Positions 24,307 through 37,815 of a stretch of DNA of 64,000 bases are shown piece by piece. Below the pieces are notes generated by a model that saw only the letters and a program-made list of their open reading frames with translations, searched no databases and was not told the origin of the DNA. The first letter of the stretch is position 1, and every line of letters begins with the position of its first letter. This DNA comes from Anisakis pegreffii (Eukaryota > Nematoda > Chromadorea > Rhabditida > Anisakidae): contig JAPYMA010000207.1 in assembly GCA_035041965.1 (NCBI GenBank), positions 248,001 to 312,000 of the forward strand, in the 5' to 3' direction. A program made the position numbers and the translations under genes.

Positions 24307-27300
24307 TTTCTTGTCATTATTTGATGGATATTTCACTTCTGAACAGTCTGTGATCATCCATATCTGTGTTGCAGTTTTGTTGAATTGTTCTTATTGTTAT
24401 CATTGCTTTGCGCTATGTTCACGTTGTTATCACTCGTTGTGTTCGTTATTGTTTTCATCGCTGTTTGTAATCATTACCAGATTTTTGTCAAATTATTGTT
24501 CACACTCATGACCATTAATTGAATATTATTGCGACCATGAATACTTCCAAATCAAGTTCACTCACGTCATTTGTTCATGAATGAACGCCCATATAAATCA
24601 TACTACATTGGGTGGAAGATTCATTTCGAAACAACCCTCTGAACTGGTTTGTCATCACGGCCCGCATTTCTGGTCGTTTCGTTCAAGCCTAATCTGAGTG
24701 GTAGTCGAAAATCTGGGTGTAACTCCTTTACAGTCATTCGGTCGGAAATTTTGTTTTTTATTCACCAACCTGCTGCCTGTCCTGGGCTTTTCATTCGTTC
24801 ATTTCAAATTTATTCGGCAATTATTCAAATTCAAGCAAACTTCACAAACTCTGCACATACTCATTGTCAGTTTTGATCGAACCTGAACAAATTTGCTCAC
24901 GATCAGGTTCTCCGAAAGGATGTTTCGAATTCCCCACACAAAAACATGTACATGTGAAAGTATGTTCATCATTCGGATGTTTTATTCACTGAATATTTAT
25001 AAAAACGGTTCCATTCGGTGATTCCGTCATGTTCAAGGACTTCCAGTGCGGCGGGAAAAAGTCTCGAGGATCAAGCTCTCGTTCGATACCGTTCGTCTTC
25101 GAGAAAACCGAATTGTAATAAATTGACGTATTCGGTCGAGTCAAGTAGGCCATCCACCATCCAAATGTTGATGCGGATGCTTGAAACAAAATATTATCAC
25201 AACGAAACACCGTGAAAATGGCTTAAACAATTTCTCAGAATCGCACGATTGTCACAGTCTGTGGCTAGAAACAGATTGAACATAATCACTTTAACCTTTC
25301 ACATATTGCAATCATCCATTGATCACACAAATGGATCAAATAGTTCTTCCTAATGCTAAAGAGCTGCGTTAGTACACGAGCCACTCAGTTCCATCTCATG
25401 GCCATTTATAGCTCACCAATGAGCAAATGCCCGTTCAGAGATACCTTTGTTAGCATAACGTGCTTCTTTTAGAAGTCCGAATGGCATATTGTGAAATTTG
25501 AGAAATTGAAGCACATGTTCAATGAAAAGAAATTACCCGTTATGAGAACAGCATCACAGTACGAACTGCAGAAGGCAATATCGACAATTGGTGTAATGTT
25601 CACTAATGGCTGAGCAACATGAACGTCTAAAGTTGAATTTAAAAAATGTTTCGTCAAATTTTGATTCCAATTATAATCATCACCAAATAGCAGCACAGTT
25701 ATGTCACGATTTTTTTTCACTGAAAATAAGCGCAGCTGTAATTGGATAATCCCATGATCGTTAATTGTAAAAGTCCGTTTTGGCGACGTATAGGCTGGTT
25801 CTGGAAATGAGTGGTGAGCATTCTATAAACGAATGACTTCGTTCGCTCATGGAAATGAGTACCTATCGTCGAAATGTTATGAAACAAATCTCTACATTTC
25901 GGTTTCAGAACAATTACAGAAACGGTGAGAGCACTACGGATGATCAACAGTTAGTTGATCATAGACGATCCATGATTGCACACAGAACGGGAATCGAATG
26001 AAGCTGATACCATTCTCGCTGATATATTTGATTGCATTGAACGTAAACACTTCCGTAGAGTGTTGATGCGCTTTAGAATAGACAAAATCACCACGCCGCG
26101 TATGTACGCAAAGCCTAAATTTCTGAATTAAAATGATGATAATCCATCCCATGCAGTAACTGGTACGTACTTTCACCATTCGAAATGTGATCATTACGGG
26201 CAAGAAAACTCACTTGTAATTTTGATTATCGAAAACAGTTCGATTGAAGAGTTGAGTGAATGCAATAAGTCGTGTGGAACGGTCGATCGAAAGAATTGAG
26301 GAGCGCACTTCGTCGGATATGTTCATAAAGTATTTAAAGCTCTGAAACGATTAACACTCTGAACAGTCACACACGCAATCTTCTTGTTTTATTGAGCATA
26401 TTTGGATAGTCATGAGAGATCCGAACAAGAAACATCTCGATGTGATGCGTTGAAAGCAAGAAAGAGTGCAAGCTCTGGCACATATTCGACTTTAAAGGTA
26501 TTTTTGATAGTAAGAAACCTGTAAGTAACTATCAGTCAAATAAATTTCCTGATAATCGTGATATGCATAAAGCTTATCCACATCACCATATACACAACAT
26601 CGACCACCACTAAGCGTGGTTGTTTTCCGTTTGAGCAACTGAATTCATTTGATTATGATGAGCAACAGTGTTGAGATTAGAGGTCAATTAAGCACAACTG
26701 ATGGATTGTTAAGGAATCTGCGATGATAAACGAATTTGTCGAAACTTGCGATACACACTGGTACTTTTAATGACTGGTCCAGCATTTTGCGTCAAAAAAT
26801 GCGAAGACGAAACAAAATGGAAACCAAATTTTGGATAAATAAAATTCGTCGGATACACGCCGATGGAATTCGAAAAACGAGATCCACTGACTGTTTCGGA
26901 GAATTTCGTTTCTTTTTTCATAAGTTTCAGTGAGTTCTGACTTCTTGGAGTGGTTTGAGTAGTGAGAACAGCGCAATTTATTATTATTGTGATTGACAGC
27001 ACGTAATCAAAGTTGCAGAGAAATGCTCTGTTGGGTCAGATACCTTAGGAAAGAGTACACGAAACTGATGCGGAAGATTCGGGAATGACTTCGAAAGCTG
27101 ATACAGCTTTTTGATTGTAGCAAAATTGGTTGCAGTTACGTATGGTATCCTGCAAAGTTCCGCATTTGAAAATAGGAAACCTCTTGACAAATCGTGATAA
27201 TCCCTTGTATTGAACGCGAAACGAGTAAGTGAAGCGCTGAGAGTCTCATAGCATAAGATCTTGATCACAACCTTATTCAACACTAATTTATCAACACATT

Positions 27301-29290
27301 TTCATTAATCTTTTTGTGTATCAAATGCTCTCGTTTCCTACATTACTGAGAGTGAACCAGAATTGATGTGATCGCATCGTTTATGCAATAAAACGACCAC
27401 CTTTTCATAATAAATCCATTGTGTAGTGGATATCAGTCAGTACCTGTTGAGTGTTCTCGCGATTCCAATCAACGAAATAAATTCAAATAGTTGATTGCCA
27501 ATACCACCGCCTTGACTGGCGGCCGTATACGATAATCCTAGATACTTACAACCATCGTCTAGTATGGTCCTGAAACTTGCATTGATTTTACTGATTATGA
27601 GCTCGGCAAGTTTGTGGGTTTAATTTGTTCGGAAAACACTTGGAATCACCTTTTAGTGGCAGTTTGGAATGAAGTGATCGGCGCTGAATGCGTTTGGTCC
27701 GTAAAAATAATTCTTGTAGCCATAAAAAAAATAATTGAAGCTAAGAGAATCGTGAACGTGATAATGACATATCGCAAACGAGAATCGATGGCAGTCTTCG
27801 ATATCTTCTGAGGTTGTTTTTGTTCTGATGTAGTGATCATTGGCTGGAACATTCACTAAATAAATTAACAAACTAGTGGTCGTTCAAGAGATGATCTTAT
27901 CCAGTCCACTATGTGATCTCTGAAGTGGCGAAGTACAACTCACTCAACCGCATTAACTCTGCTGAATTAGATGTCATCGAATCAATGAAGTTGATTGCTT
28001 GCACAAGTACACATTAACTGTGAACAACAGTTGAGTGTTTCCGGCGTTTGCTGTTCCAACGGCATATGCTATGCTAAACTCACTCATTTTAAATGAGTCC
28101 AGGTTCGTGTCTTATTGTAAGCAATCTTTTAGGTGCATATGGTTAGGCAATAAAGATTACTGTATTAAAAGGATTTTACCAAGCAAAAGATCAAATTCCT
28201 GGTAACAAGAGATCATTCGAATTGTTGACTGAGCATAACATCGCTTGCGCAATCGGATGTTCTTGACTATGTTCACCATCAATACATTAAGAAACAAATC
28301 GCTTATATTAAGCTCAAATGCAATGAAAATCTAGGTAGTTATCAACTGACATCACTCGAGATACAGTCAATTCGAAATTCTTGATGATCCATCGGCATTA
28401 TTTCAAACTGCTGAATACTATTTTGACAAGAAAATGGAGAAGAATGCGACAGTAAACTGCGATAATGTGGTATATTGCTGCTGATAAATCGCCATAATAA
28501 CTGGCGAAACAAATGAGTGAATGACTGAACAAGTGAAAAGCCATCAGCATCAATTTATTCCTGCACATTTAAGGTATGATCAATTTCCTAGTTTATGAAG
28601 CAACGAGCAAACAACATTTCGAATTGAAATGAATGGGGTGATATGTTTGTTCTAACTCGACATTCACGGTTACTCTTTCGATTTTCAGTACGCGTGATAA
28701 CGGAAAAAAAGAATACGACAAAATTTGAGCAGTCAGCAATTGCGGCGTGTTTAATTCTAATCATTAATCGTTCATTTGTTCTACTTTATTTGATATAATC
28801 CGTTTGCAGTAATTGAACGAACAAAAACAAGTGAGCATTCATGAATATTTACAAGATTAATGCAGTATCGGTAATTCGCTTGCAAAATACTGCTTGGTCA
28901 CTACACAATGACCGCAGATCAACCAACGCAAACGGCGATGCGATGAGTTTTGTGATATGCGCGAGCGCTACATTCAAATATCATATTATTCACCATATTC
29001 AGACCATAAGAAAGCTGCACATGACCGTTTCTTCAATGTCAACAAGCTATAACGCGACAAAAATCGCTTTTGCTCGTTAACGATATTCGCTGCAATTTGA
29101 GATGCAACCTTCCTTGATTACTCACAGAAATTGTCACTGTTTACGTGCATTTCAAAATCACTTAGGTTCAAGCCGAAGTGCATCGTTCGAAAACAATGAA
29201 ACAAACAGACAACAATCGATTCGTAGATTTTTCACCAGTGTCCAAGAAAATCGGATTAGGACAGTTGTCTAATGAAAATGAAAAGACGTG
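24307..29290. repeat. Segmental duplication unit C
   Basis: Third unit, colinear with 10562-14271 and then with the unit B extension (21790-22150 matches 28910-29270). Similarity to A is very high over the 3' exons of the fucosyltransferase, but lower over exons 3-4 and the upstream flank (27980-28400), where small insertions and deletions accumulate. About 28430-28900 has no match in B. Confidence 0.8.
24986..27852 (-). CDS. GT11 alpha-1,2-fucosyltransferase-like protein, copy C (8 exons)
   Basis: Exons in coding order: 27650-27852, 27444-27569, 27044-27149, 26519-26638, 26214-26341, 26011-26114, 25537-25800, 24986-25179. All lengths equal those of copies A and B (414 residues) and no stop is seen. 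HTRRGDFV is kept. The C-terminal motif reads STFGWWMAYL (alanine to glycine), and the glycine-rich loop reads GGGIGNQLFEF. Exon 3 is the most changed (IPYVTATNFATIKKLYQLSK). The last intron shares the extra segment with copy B, while the intron-3 segment is shared with copy A. The same AATAAA overlaps the stop. Likely functional; possible acceptor divergence is inference. Confidence 0.86.
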
Positions 29291-29335
29291 GTCAAAAGAG
29301 ATCCTTCCAGAGGTTTGCTGCTTGGAGATGAGTTG
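28005..29335 (+). pseudogene. Unrecognised ORF, copy C (broken), plus conserved downstream exon-like piece
   Basis: The upstream part (28005-28400) aligns to the unit A/B ORF but carries small indels and stops. The C-terminal part is well kept at about 28912-29059 (YIQISYYSPYSDHKKAAHD, then FFNVNKL and TAA). A further open stretch from about 29167 to 29335 (VQAEVHRSKTMKQTDNN onward) also has a counterpart in unit B at 22043, there fused to mannosidase exon 5. Preservation of these patches while the first part decays could be recency or constraint. No function can be assigned. Confidence 0.35.
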
Positions 29336-29339
29336 ACAG

Positions 29340-31147
29340 AGATTGAAGATTTCTTCTTCCTGAAGCAATCAACGACGATTAAGTGGATAAGTCTCGAATC
29401 TCTTGAGTATCGACACAAAAAAAAATGAACCACTCAATAGAACTCTGATACATCAACAAAAAAGCACTTCACAATCAGAGAACTCGTCTCCATCCTCAGC
29501 ACTCATCAAGCGAAAACCGTTACTAAAATAGATGAATGCAGCATGCTGAATTCGCAAATGACCCACTCAAAATGTTTCAATTACTTGTTTATATTACAGA
29601 GTGCATAACGGTCATTTTCAGATGTACTTTCTCACAGAATTATTGTTGATTCAACCCGAAATTGTGACATTTGATATGTAAACTCTCATCATCCGAACAA
29701 CAACGATGATTGATTGTTGATTCGATTAATTATTTCTGCAAACTTTTTGCGAATTCATCAGTTTTGCTTTCCTCACTGACTTATTGAAAATGACGGCCAA
29801 TATCTCTTAATGTGTTCCATATGTAGTAATTATAACTGAGATGAAACAAGTTGGATGAATTTAATCAAATTTGTACAACTGCGAAATGCATGAGCAGTGC
29901 ATTTGCAACTGCCTCTTGATTCGTTTGTGCAGTGAAAAGTTAAACAAATCAAGTTTAGTGAGGGAATAACTCGAAGGTTCCAAAAAGAATAACAATATTC
30001 GATATCAACTCTAAATCTTCACTTGAATCTTGATATATCTGGAGTGCCAAAAGCAAAAAGTAAATCTCAATTTTATGGCTAATCATAAAAATACATTCCT
30101 TGCACTAAAGCATTACTTATAAGTGTAACCGTCACTGAAGCATTTGAAGACTATCAATTCACCTTCTCGCAAATGAATCTTATTAAATCAAATCCCATAC
30201 TCACATATGATCAGCTTAATTGTGAATTCGGTCGATCTTAATATCTGTGAGCAAAAATACTAATTCGAGCTCATATAATAATTTCATTGCTTTTCATTGC
30301 TCACGGTGTTACGAATGCTTTTGGGAAGTCGAATAATACTGGTGATATTGACAGCGATAATAACAATGATTGTTATTTCTGAAATAATTGATTGTAGTGC
30401 CGTGATGCTGCTGATGGCTCGAACAATAACATTGTTAAGGATAACGAAGTAATGGCAATAACAAACACAGCTGAGCTATTAGCAGTTCCAGCAGTTGTTT
30501 GCTATGGAAACAGTCTGACAGACCAACAATGAATTCACTTCGCTACAAATTCAAACGATCAATTTTCGAAAAACGACTACTTTATATTAATGACTGACTG
30601 CATTTCACGGAACACCTATTGAATTTTAATGAGTGCCATTTGGCGCAAAAAATTCCAATTATGTGTTTTAAATCAATGAGATCGTTTTTTTTGCTAAAGG
30701 AAATTCCTTACTTTACCTTCACGAAATGTCACCGGCTTCAATTTTATTTGGTGCATTTTAGTGCATTCTAAATTCAAATCCGTTCCTCTGTGAGCGTGAC
30801 ACAAAATTTCTGCAAGAACGTTCCCTAAAATAGCTTATGCTCAAGTAATACCCAATTAAAATGGCGAAGAAGTGAATGAATAATGATTATCATTAATCCA
30901 CACTGCACGCGTCGATTCGATTTGTTCCGTTTAATTGCATACTCTCCTCATGTGAACAAACATCACGATTGAGTGCGCAATTCCAAGTTTATCGTCACCA
31001 TTTCATTGTAAAGATGAAAAGGAAAAATGAGCCAAGAAATGTTGCGTCATAAAATGCAAAAATTATCGCAAAAAATGGAAGTTACTACAAGCATTAGATT
31101 TAATTCAATGTGTTCACATCAAATTTCCAGTGATCACAAGAACAAAC
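29340..31147. other. Non-coding AT-rich stretch
   Basis: I see no ORF with splice context, no transposon motif and no RNA gene. Irregular AAT and AAC-rich patches occur around 30340-30500. Confidence 0.4.
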
Positions 31148-31432
31148 CTGAGTTGAAGATGAATTGTTCATAGCGAAATTGCTCTCATCGTGACAATCTT
31201 GAAATTCTTGTTGAGCGTGTTCTTGTGGCTGCAGTTGAGGGTGTTCATGCTCAATATCGAACGATGACGACGATGTTAAATACTCTTCAATTGAATCATT
31301 TTGACTACTTTGTAACGACACCGCAAAACTTGACGTCGACATCGAATCGAATCCGTCGGAGCACAGCAGCACTCGATAGAGCACCACTGAACGTTTGAAT
31401 GTCCCTGGAGGGTACCAGACCACACTGACCGA
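31148..31432 (-). CDS. Candidate internal exon (95 codons), unknown protein
   Basis: The minus-strand frame is open for exactly 285 nt between a good acceptor (TATTGTAG) and a donor (CTCAG then GTTTGT), phase 0 to 0. The translation starts SVSVVWYPPGTFKRSVVL and turns into a serine- and acid-rich tail with EHEHPQLQPQEH. Composition and splice borders look coding, but I found no neighbouring exon and recognise no family. Confidence 0.4.
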
Positions 31433-31480
31433 CTACAATAACAATAATAACTATTCGATTTATGCATGTATCATTCGATA

Positions 31481-34400
31481 ACATGATATTTTATGTGTCG
31501 CTTCTGTACCAAAACATATATTTTTGCACTTCACATTCTAGACGAATCAATTATATTTTACGAGCGTTTTACATAAACGAGTATTTCAAATTCATCGGAT
31601 CGTTCAACCGATCGCATAGCATGTCACCGAATCAGTTCAAATTCAGCGTTACTACGTGCATTGTCTGTCAAACACGATGAATAATGAGTATGTAAACGAA
31701 ACGATTGACAGTGCATCGTGATGGTGATAAATTAATTCGCTTGATTTTATTTTACGACGCTGAAAGACTCATTGCACTGATTGATTCCATTCATTCGTCG
31801 CATTATTCACTGCATTTTTATGGGCTGTTCCGGCTTGCAATGGAAATTTCCTCCATTGTTCGGTAAGATCATAATAGTGAACTTAACGATGACACACTTT
31901 TTTTTCAAGATTCTTCAGAGCTCTTGTTGGAGTTTTCCTTTTTACGTCTCCTTTCACTGCTATAGATTCGTTCTTTTCGTGATTTTTTCTGGATTCAGAA
32001 AAACGATTTCAATTTCCGAATCAATAAAATGCGAAAAATGAAATGAGATAGTTTTCTTCGGATGCTAACTAACGTTATCGTTTTTTCATCGATTCGTGCA
32101 ATGCAATCCATTATTAGATCACTGTCTGCTTGTACGATAGGAATATAGAAGAAAACAGAGAACATTCATTCGCGAATGTGAAGTTTTCATTTCGTAGCAT
32201 GTTTCCATGGTATTCGGCGTAAAAAACTAATGCAAGGACAGACTAAAGGATGAATGCAACACGAAAACTCTCATTGAATTCATTTCAATTCTCAATTTGG
32301 TCGAATTCTATAAAGATGTTGAAATTAATGCGGATGAATCGCTTCACGCTGACAATCAATGGGGATTATTTTCTAAGGCAATATAATTGATTTTCACACA
32401 CGGATTGGACAAATTTGTAAATTTTTGCAATTTTTTGCGGAATACGCATCGATTAATCTTCAACTAACAACGCAACATTCATTCATTCATGCTATACCAG
32501 TAGTAACACATCAAAATTATTAATCGACTATTACTGATCCAACAAGGGTATTACAATTCCTACTATATGAACGAGTGCTTATAATCACTAGATTAATATC
32601 GCCTCTACATTAATTTCATTCCTTTTGAATCAGCAGTAACCATTGCAAGTAGTAGTAAGACTACTGCATTACTACAAATATATTAATACGCACTCAACGT
32701 TATTCATTTTAAATTTTTTCTAATTAGTATTAACAACGTCGCACACAAGATATTATCGTTGCACAGCGAAAAGTGATCAAATCGATTCAAATAAATGTTA
32801 TTTCACTAACTTTCAGTGTATTCAATAAAATGGACACAACTAATTCACAAGTTTTTAATGTAATAACATTCATTTAAATAATTCGCACCACTCTCATCGA
32901 AACCAATTGCGTTTTCCAATAATATTTTTGCCTACTGAATTGAAATATTCAATAAATTGACAAAAAAGCAATCTGTGAAGAAACTCTTTCAATCAGTTAA
33001 CCTGCTGAACGAGGTGAAACTTGTCACGATGAATGGATTGGATCTCATCTTATGGAATTCGAAAACGCTATTTACACTTTCATTATATCATTGTCAGCAC
33101 TCACGGACAACAGAGAAAGGCACAAACGAACACAAAGCGTGAACGAATGGAAAATGTAATTGAAATATGTGAAAAAGTGGGATAAATGTGAAGGAAATGG
33201 AATAGAGGCGACTGAAATTCTAGAAATTTGGATAGAATACACCGGAAGATTGCCGAAAATGAGATAAAAGCGAATAAAAGCAAAAACAGTGGGAAGTAAA
33301 AATTAGATGCAGTGTACACAGACTGGCACGAGTCATAAATTCTGTTCTTCTATTTGATAAAAGGAAAAGAAAAGTCAAATAACATGAAACGAACGCATCG
33401 AGGTCGCTTTTCGCAGTGTAGTAAGTAAGCTTTTGGATATACGGATGGATATAATTTGTTTAGTTAAAAGAAAAAGACGATGGAAGACGAAGGAAGGATA
33501 TTTGACAGAGAATCACACATTCAAACGCTTCGATGCATTCGTTTTTGCCTCTTAGCGCATCTGAAAGCAATTAGAAACGTTTCGTTAAGCTTCTGAAGCG
33601 AAAAAAAAGAAAAACAAAAAATCACTGAGCAGAAGTAAAAACGAAATGAAAATTATGCTGAGTGACACTTAGAATGCAAGAAACGTTTGGACGAAAGGTG
33701 TGAGGAAGACGAGAAATTTTCTTCAGAAACCCTCAAACGACGGTAATAAGAAACATCTTTGCAGATACGGCTTATTCGTTTGGAGAGTATTATCGATAAA
33801 CGTGACTCGCCCATCCAATAGTGCAAATGTTTGCTCTCAAGCACTGAATAAGTTAACAATTGACTTGTCGTTTTGCTGCACTAAACTTTTCATCGTCCAC
33901 TTCGTTGCGCTATGCTAAACTTTTTTCTGTGCTAAAATAGCGTCTTTTTTTTCAGTACGACGCTGAAGACATTCGATGGCCCAACTAAAGCTGTGCAACT
34001 TTACTCTTGGAGTTTAAGATCCCAAACTCAAGGTTTTCACTCCAACAGATGTTCTGCATTTTGCTCTGTCGCAACTTCCAAATCTCAACACTTGTCCCAG
34101 AAGTTTGTCCCAGTGATGGCTGAATGAATGCCCTCCCATTTCTATGTGCTTTCGTTAGCATGGAAACTGATGCTTCATATGAGAACGCACTACAATAATG
34201 GTATTTTTTGTGAATGGATCGCTTACTTCACATGATCGATCGACCATCAGCCACATACATTTTTACTTGGATATACGTCAAAACTTCTTATTTCATCGGA
34301 AACCATCAGAGTGCTTCGTTCATTTATCAACAGAAATATTTGTAAGTGCAAAAGTTCAAATACTGCAGTGCAAACAAGTATTGCAGCATGAAGAAATTCC

Positions 34401-35440
34401 ACAGTGCAAAGCGATTTGAATGTCTTCAAAAATTTGGATGAACATTTATTGCATTACATCAATAAGACGCGTTAACGGATGTTAAACCATAAAAAATATA
34501 GGAATATATAGAAAAGTTAAGAATCATCAACAATCACAGCAAAAAATTATGCGACGAATGGTGATTTTGGGTTGTTTCACTCGAGAAAATGAGTGAAATT
34601 AATGATAATTGTGACAGTAATCAAAGATTGATTCCTTCCTGTAATTGATCGACAGATCATCCTTCAAAAATAATCTTCTTACGAATCGCGAACAATCACG
34701 AATACGAATCATATTAGGTCAAAATAAACTTATTAATGAGTAAACTTTCACGATTGGAGCTATTAATTAATTCCAGTGAGACACTTTTGATTAAACTCCT
34801 GATAATTCCTGAACTACAGATTTAGATCGCTCAATGGACAACCAGGGGATAATTATTATGAAGGGAACAGTTTGAACCATAATTTTGAAATGCAACAGCT
34901 CTCATAGGCACAGCGAGTTCCATAATGATGTTGCACTTTAGTTCAGAGGTAGACATCGAAAACAAAGCAAAAACTTGAGAAGAATGACAACAATCGATAA
35001 CGAGGATATTTATCGAAGTGATTAAGAGAATTGGCATAAATATTGACCGAACCGTACTGACGACAAACAATTCGTCAACGCCGAAATGACAGTATAATGA
35101 CGAAACTGACATCAAATTAATGAGTGCTCATAGCCTAACTAAACAAACTCATCGATTCACAGCAAATGTTACGAACGACAATAAACAACTCTCGGTACTT
35201 ATCTCAACAAAAAATTAAGCAACTGTCAAGAGAATATTCTACTCGAGAAATTGCAAAGATGTTAATGGTTGGTCCTTCTTTTGATGAAAAGTGATGATTG
35301 TGAGATGAGTTATGGCAATTCGCAAAATTCATCTCAAAAACGCACTAAATAACATTCAAACGAATAAGGATATGGATTTTTCTGGATAGATGTGAAAACG
35401 ACTGGGATGTGGCACCTTATTAAATTGATGAAAGGGTTGT
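31481..35440. other. Non-coding AT-rich stretch
   Basis: About 4 kb with no supported gene, transposon or RNA gene. Open frames here are short, unspliced and of low-complexity composition. Confidence 0.4.
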
Positions 35441-35466
35441 TCACTATGGGACATGAAAGTCGCTCT

Positions 35467-35794
35467 GAACGTCGTCGAAATTTTTCACGAGTCTCAAGCA
35501 CATTTCATTCGTAATTTATTCGTTAACGACACTGCTGAAACGCAGCTTTCGGGGCGCGGCTATAGGCGATATCATTTCCGATGTGTTTTCGGCTTTAGAG
35601 CGGCTTATTATCAAAGAATTGATCTTTGGAGAGCGCAAGCATTTGCATGCATCATTCATCATGCTAGACAGCTCTGAATACAAACAACAAATAAATGAAA
35701 TCGAGAGTCGTTCGCTTGAGTCGATGAACATTGTGAATCGCCTTCACCACTTTCCTATTCAATTGTCCACTAACAATTGCCGTTTTCGAGACTG
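35467..35794 (+). CDS. Candidate coding stretch, unknown protein
   Basis: A plus-strand frame is open for about 109 codons after a TGA. It contains a segment with helical, charged composition (AIGDIISDVFSALERL, then KELIFGERKHL and YKQQINEIES). A donor-like GT follows SLESMNI at 35731. The opposite strand is also open over part of this region, so strand is not certain. No family is recognised. Confidence 0.28.
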
Positions 35795-36513
35795 AAATTT
35801 TTGAACATTACAAAAGATATGAATGAATTTCATAATGCATAACAGCGACTATCTTGAAAATTAATTGAAATTAAAAAATTAGGGATCATTCCCTGCAAAC
35901 ATTCTTGTCTTATATTGAAAGTGAATTCTTGAACATGCGCAACTTCACTGACCAAATATCGACAGCGATTACAAGCGAAATCGTTCCACTCAACAGATTG
36001 TCTAACTAGATCATGAAATTTTCCGAATGTGTTCAAGTGAATGAAAGCTCTCTGATGAACTGACCTTGTTTGGCCTATGACGCATTCGATGCACTCCACA
36101 ACGCAGATCGAATGTTGAACCGAACTGAATAAATAATTTCAAACGGAATTAACGAGAAAAACGTGAAAGTGTAATCATGGCTGCTCAAGATTGCATAATT
36201 TGCACATGTCTAAAGAGGGAATCAGTTCAATCAATTCCAGCTTCTTTTCTCAAATCGATTAGTTTTCATCTCAAGGGATCGTTGTTGTTGTGTTGTGGCA
36301 TTGAACTGAACGTATGTTCACTGCTAACAATAACTCCAAAAGTAACGCTTTCGAGAGAGATTTGAGTGGTATTAAATCCGCATGAGATTATGAGCTCGTG
36401 CGGATAAAGAATTTTACGCAGAAACAACTGTGTAATATCGAAATGATTTTTCACGCAATCTGCTTCGCGATCAGTCGAATATTTCAGTGATACGCAACGG
36501 ATATATAGAAAAC

Positions 36514-36657
36514 CTTTTCGAAAACAGTTCGATCGTCGTCCTTTCTAATCCATACAAAATTGATCACCAGCGATAAAAAGAAGATGATCACGGCAAAACA
36601 CGTCGATACGGCTAGTGGCCCAAGATAGTCAACGAACTCAAACTCTTGAAGTGGCAT
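36514..36657 (-). CDS. Candidate first exon of a single-pass membrane protein
   Basis: An ATG (36655-36657) opens 48 codons on the minus strand: MPLQEFEFVDYLGP, then a hydrophobic segment (LAVSTCFAVIIFFLSLVINF), then a charged WIRKDDDR. It ends at AAAAG followed by GTTTTC, a possible donor. This fits a short extracellular or luminal N-terminus with one membrane segment. Downstream minus-strand frames at 36099-35830 (with CNRCRYL) might belong to it, but I could not join them in phase. Confidence 0.33.
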
Positions 36658-37500
36658 TGAGCTTGATGCTTTTATCTTACCAGAACTTGAAATCAGTTAA
36701 AACTGAAGTATTCTTACTGCTAATCAATTATTGTAAAATGCATTTATTCATAGACATTATGATATTGCAACGCCAATGATTGTATTTAGGATTTTTGGGC
36801 TTTAGGGAGTTGAGCAATTACAGCAGTCGATCACTAAGTGGATGGATACTATGGAAATGGGATCAATTCACACTGAACGAAATAACAGATTCCGCGATCC
36901 AGTATTTCAGCGAACCCTCAAGCGGTAGAATTTCATATTTCCAGTTCACTTCAAAAATTCCATATTGCATATCATCTTTCCATCCAAATAATTCAACACA
37001 AAAATGAACGCCTCAAGAATCGCAACGATTCGATGAAGCATTTATAGTTAATCTAATCAATATGGCAAACGATCTGTTAAAAGAGGAAGCAAATATCGGT
37101 GAGATTTGATTCTAAATGAATGAAAGAATGAATGAATGTAATAATAATAATAATATTGGCAGCATTCAATCTATAAATGTATCGTCTTCATCAATATATC
37201 ATAAACCTGTTCTTTGATTAATTAATGGCATTCATCGACTCTCAACGACAACAGCATCCTAAATGTAAACAACCCAAACTTCTCATTAACAATACTGATT
37301 TGTTCACGACCGATTAAGTGCTTGAGATTGCTTTATTCCACTTGATTCGATGAAATAAAAAATTCAGGTAATCGAACAACACTCTCAATGCATCTTGCAA
37401 ACTCATTCACAATGCTTAGTTTTGTGCCCAAGGACTGCTTTCGATCAGCAAAGGGAAGCTGTCTGACTGGTGATAATTAGTTGCAGAGATATAACCACAT

Positions 37501-37620
37501 TTTTAGGATTTATTATATGCTTTATCACCATTGTTATACTGTGTACCTCTCATAATCAAATTTTTAGGGTTTATTATATGCCTTATCACCACTACGTTAT
37601 ACTATGTACATGTGCATTGT
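37501..37620. repeat. Tandem duplication of about 57-60 bp
   Basis: The segment starting TTTTTAGGATTTATTATATGC is repeated directly beside itself with several substitutions. Related short motifs (AGTATATCAAATAGGA-like) recur at about 37638, 37688, 37726 and again at 39702 on the other side of the LINE. Confidence 0.75.
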
Positions 37621-37815
37621 TTTGATCAAAGAATTCATTGAAAGTATATCAAATAGGAATAGCACTGTACTTTGATCAGCGATCAATGAATCGAGAGTGT
37701 ATCAAATAGGAATTGAAGAGAGTCAGTATATCAAACAAATCTCGTCTGTCAAGTAAACAACATGAAAAAATAGATACAAGTAAAGTTACCTGGATTACCT
37801 AAATTGGCCAGGCTA

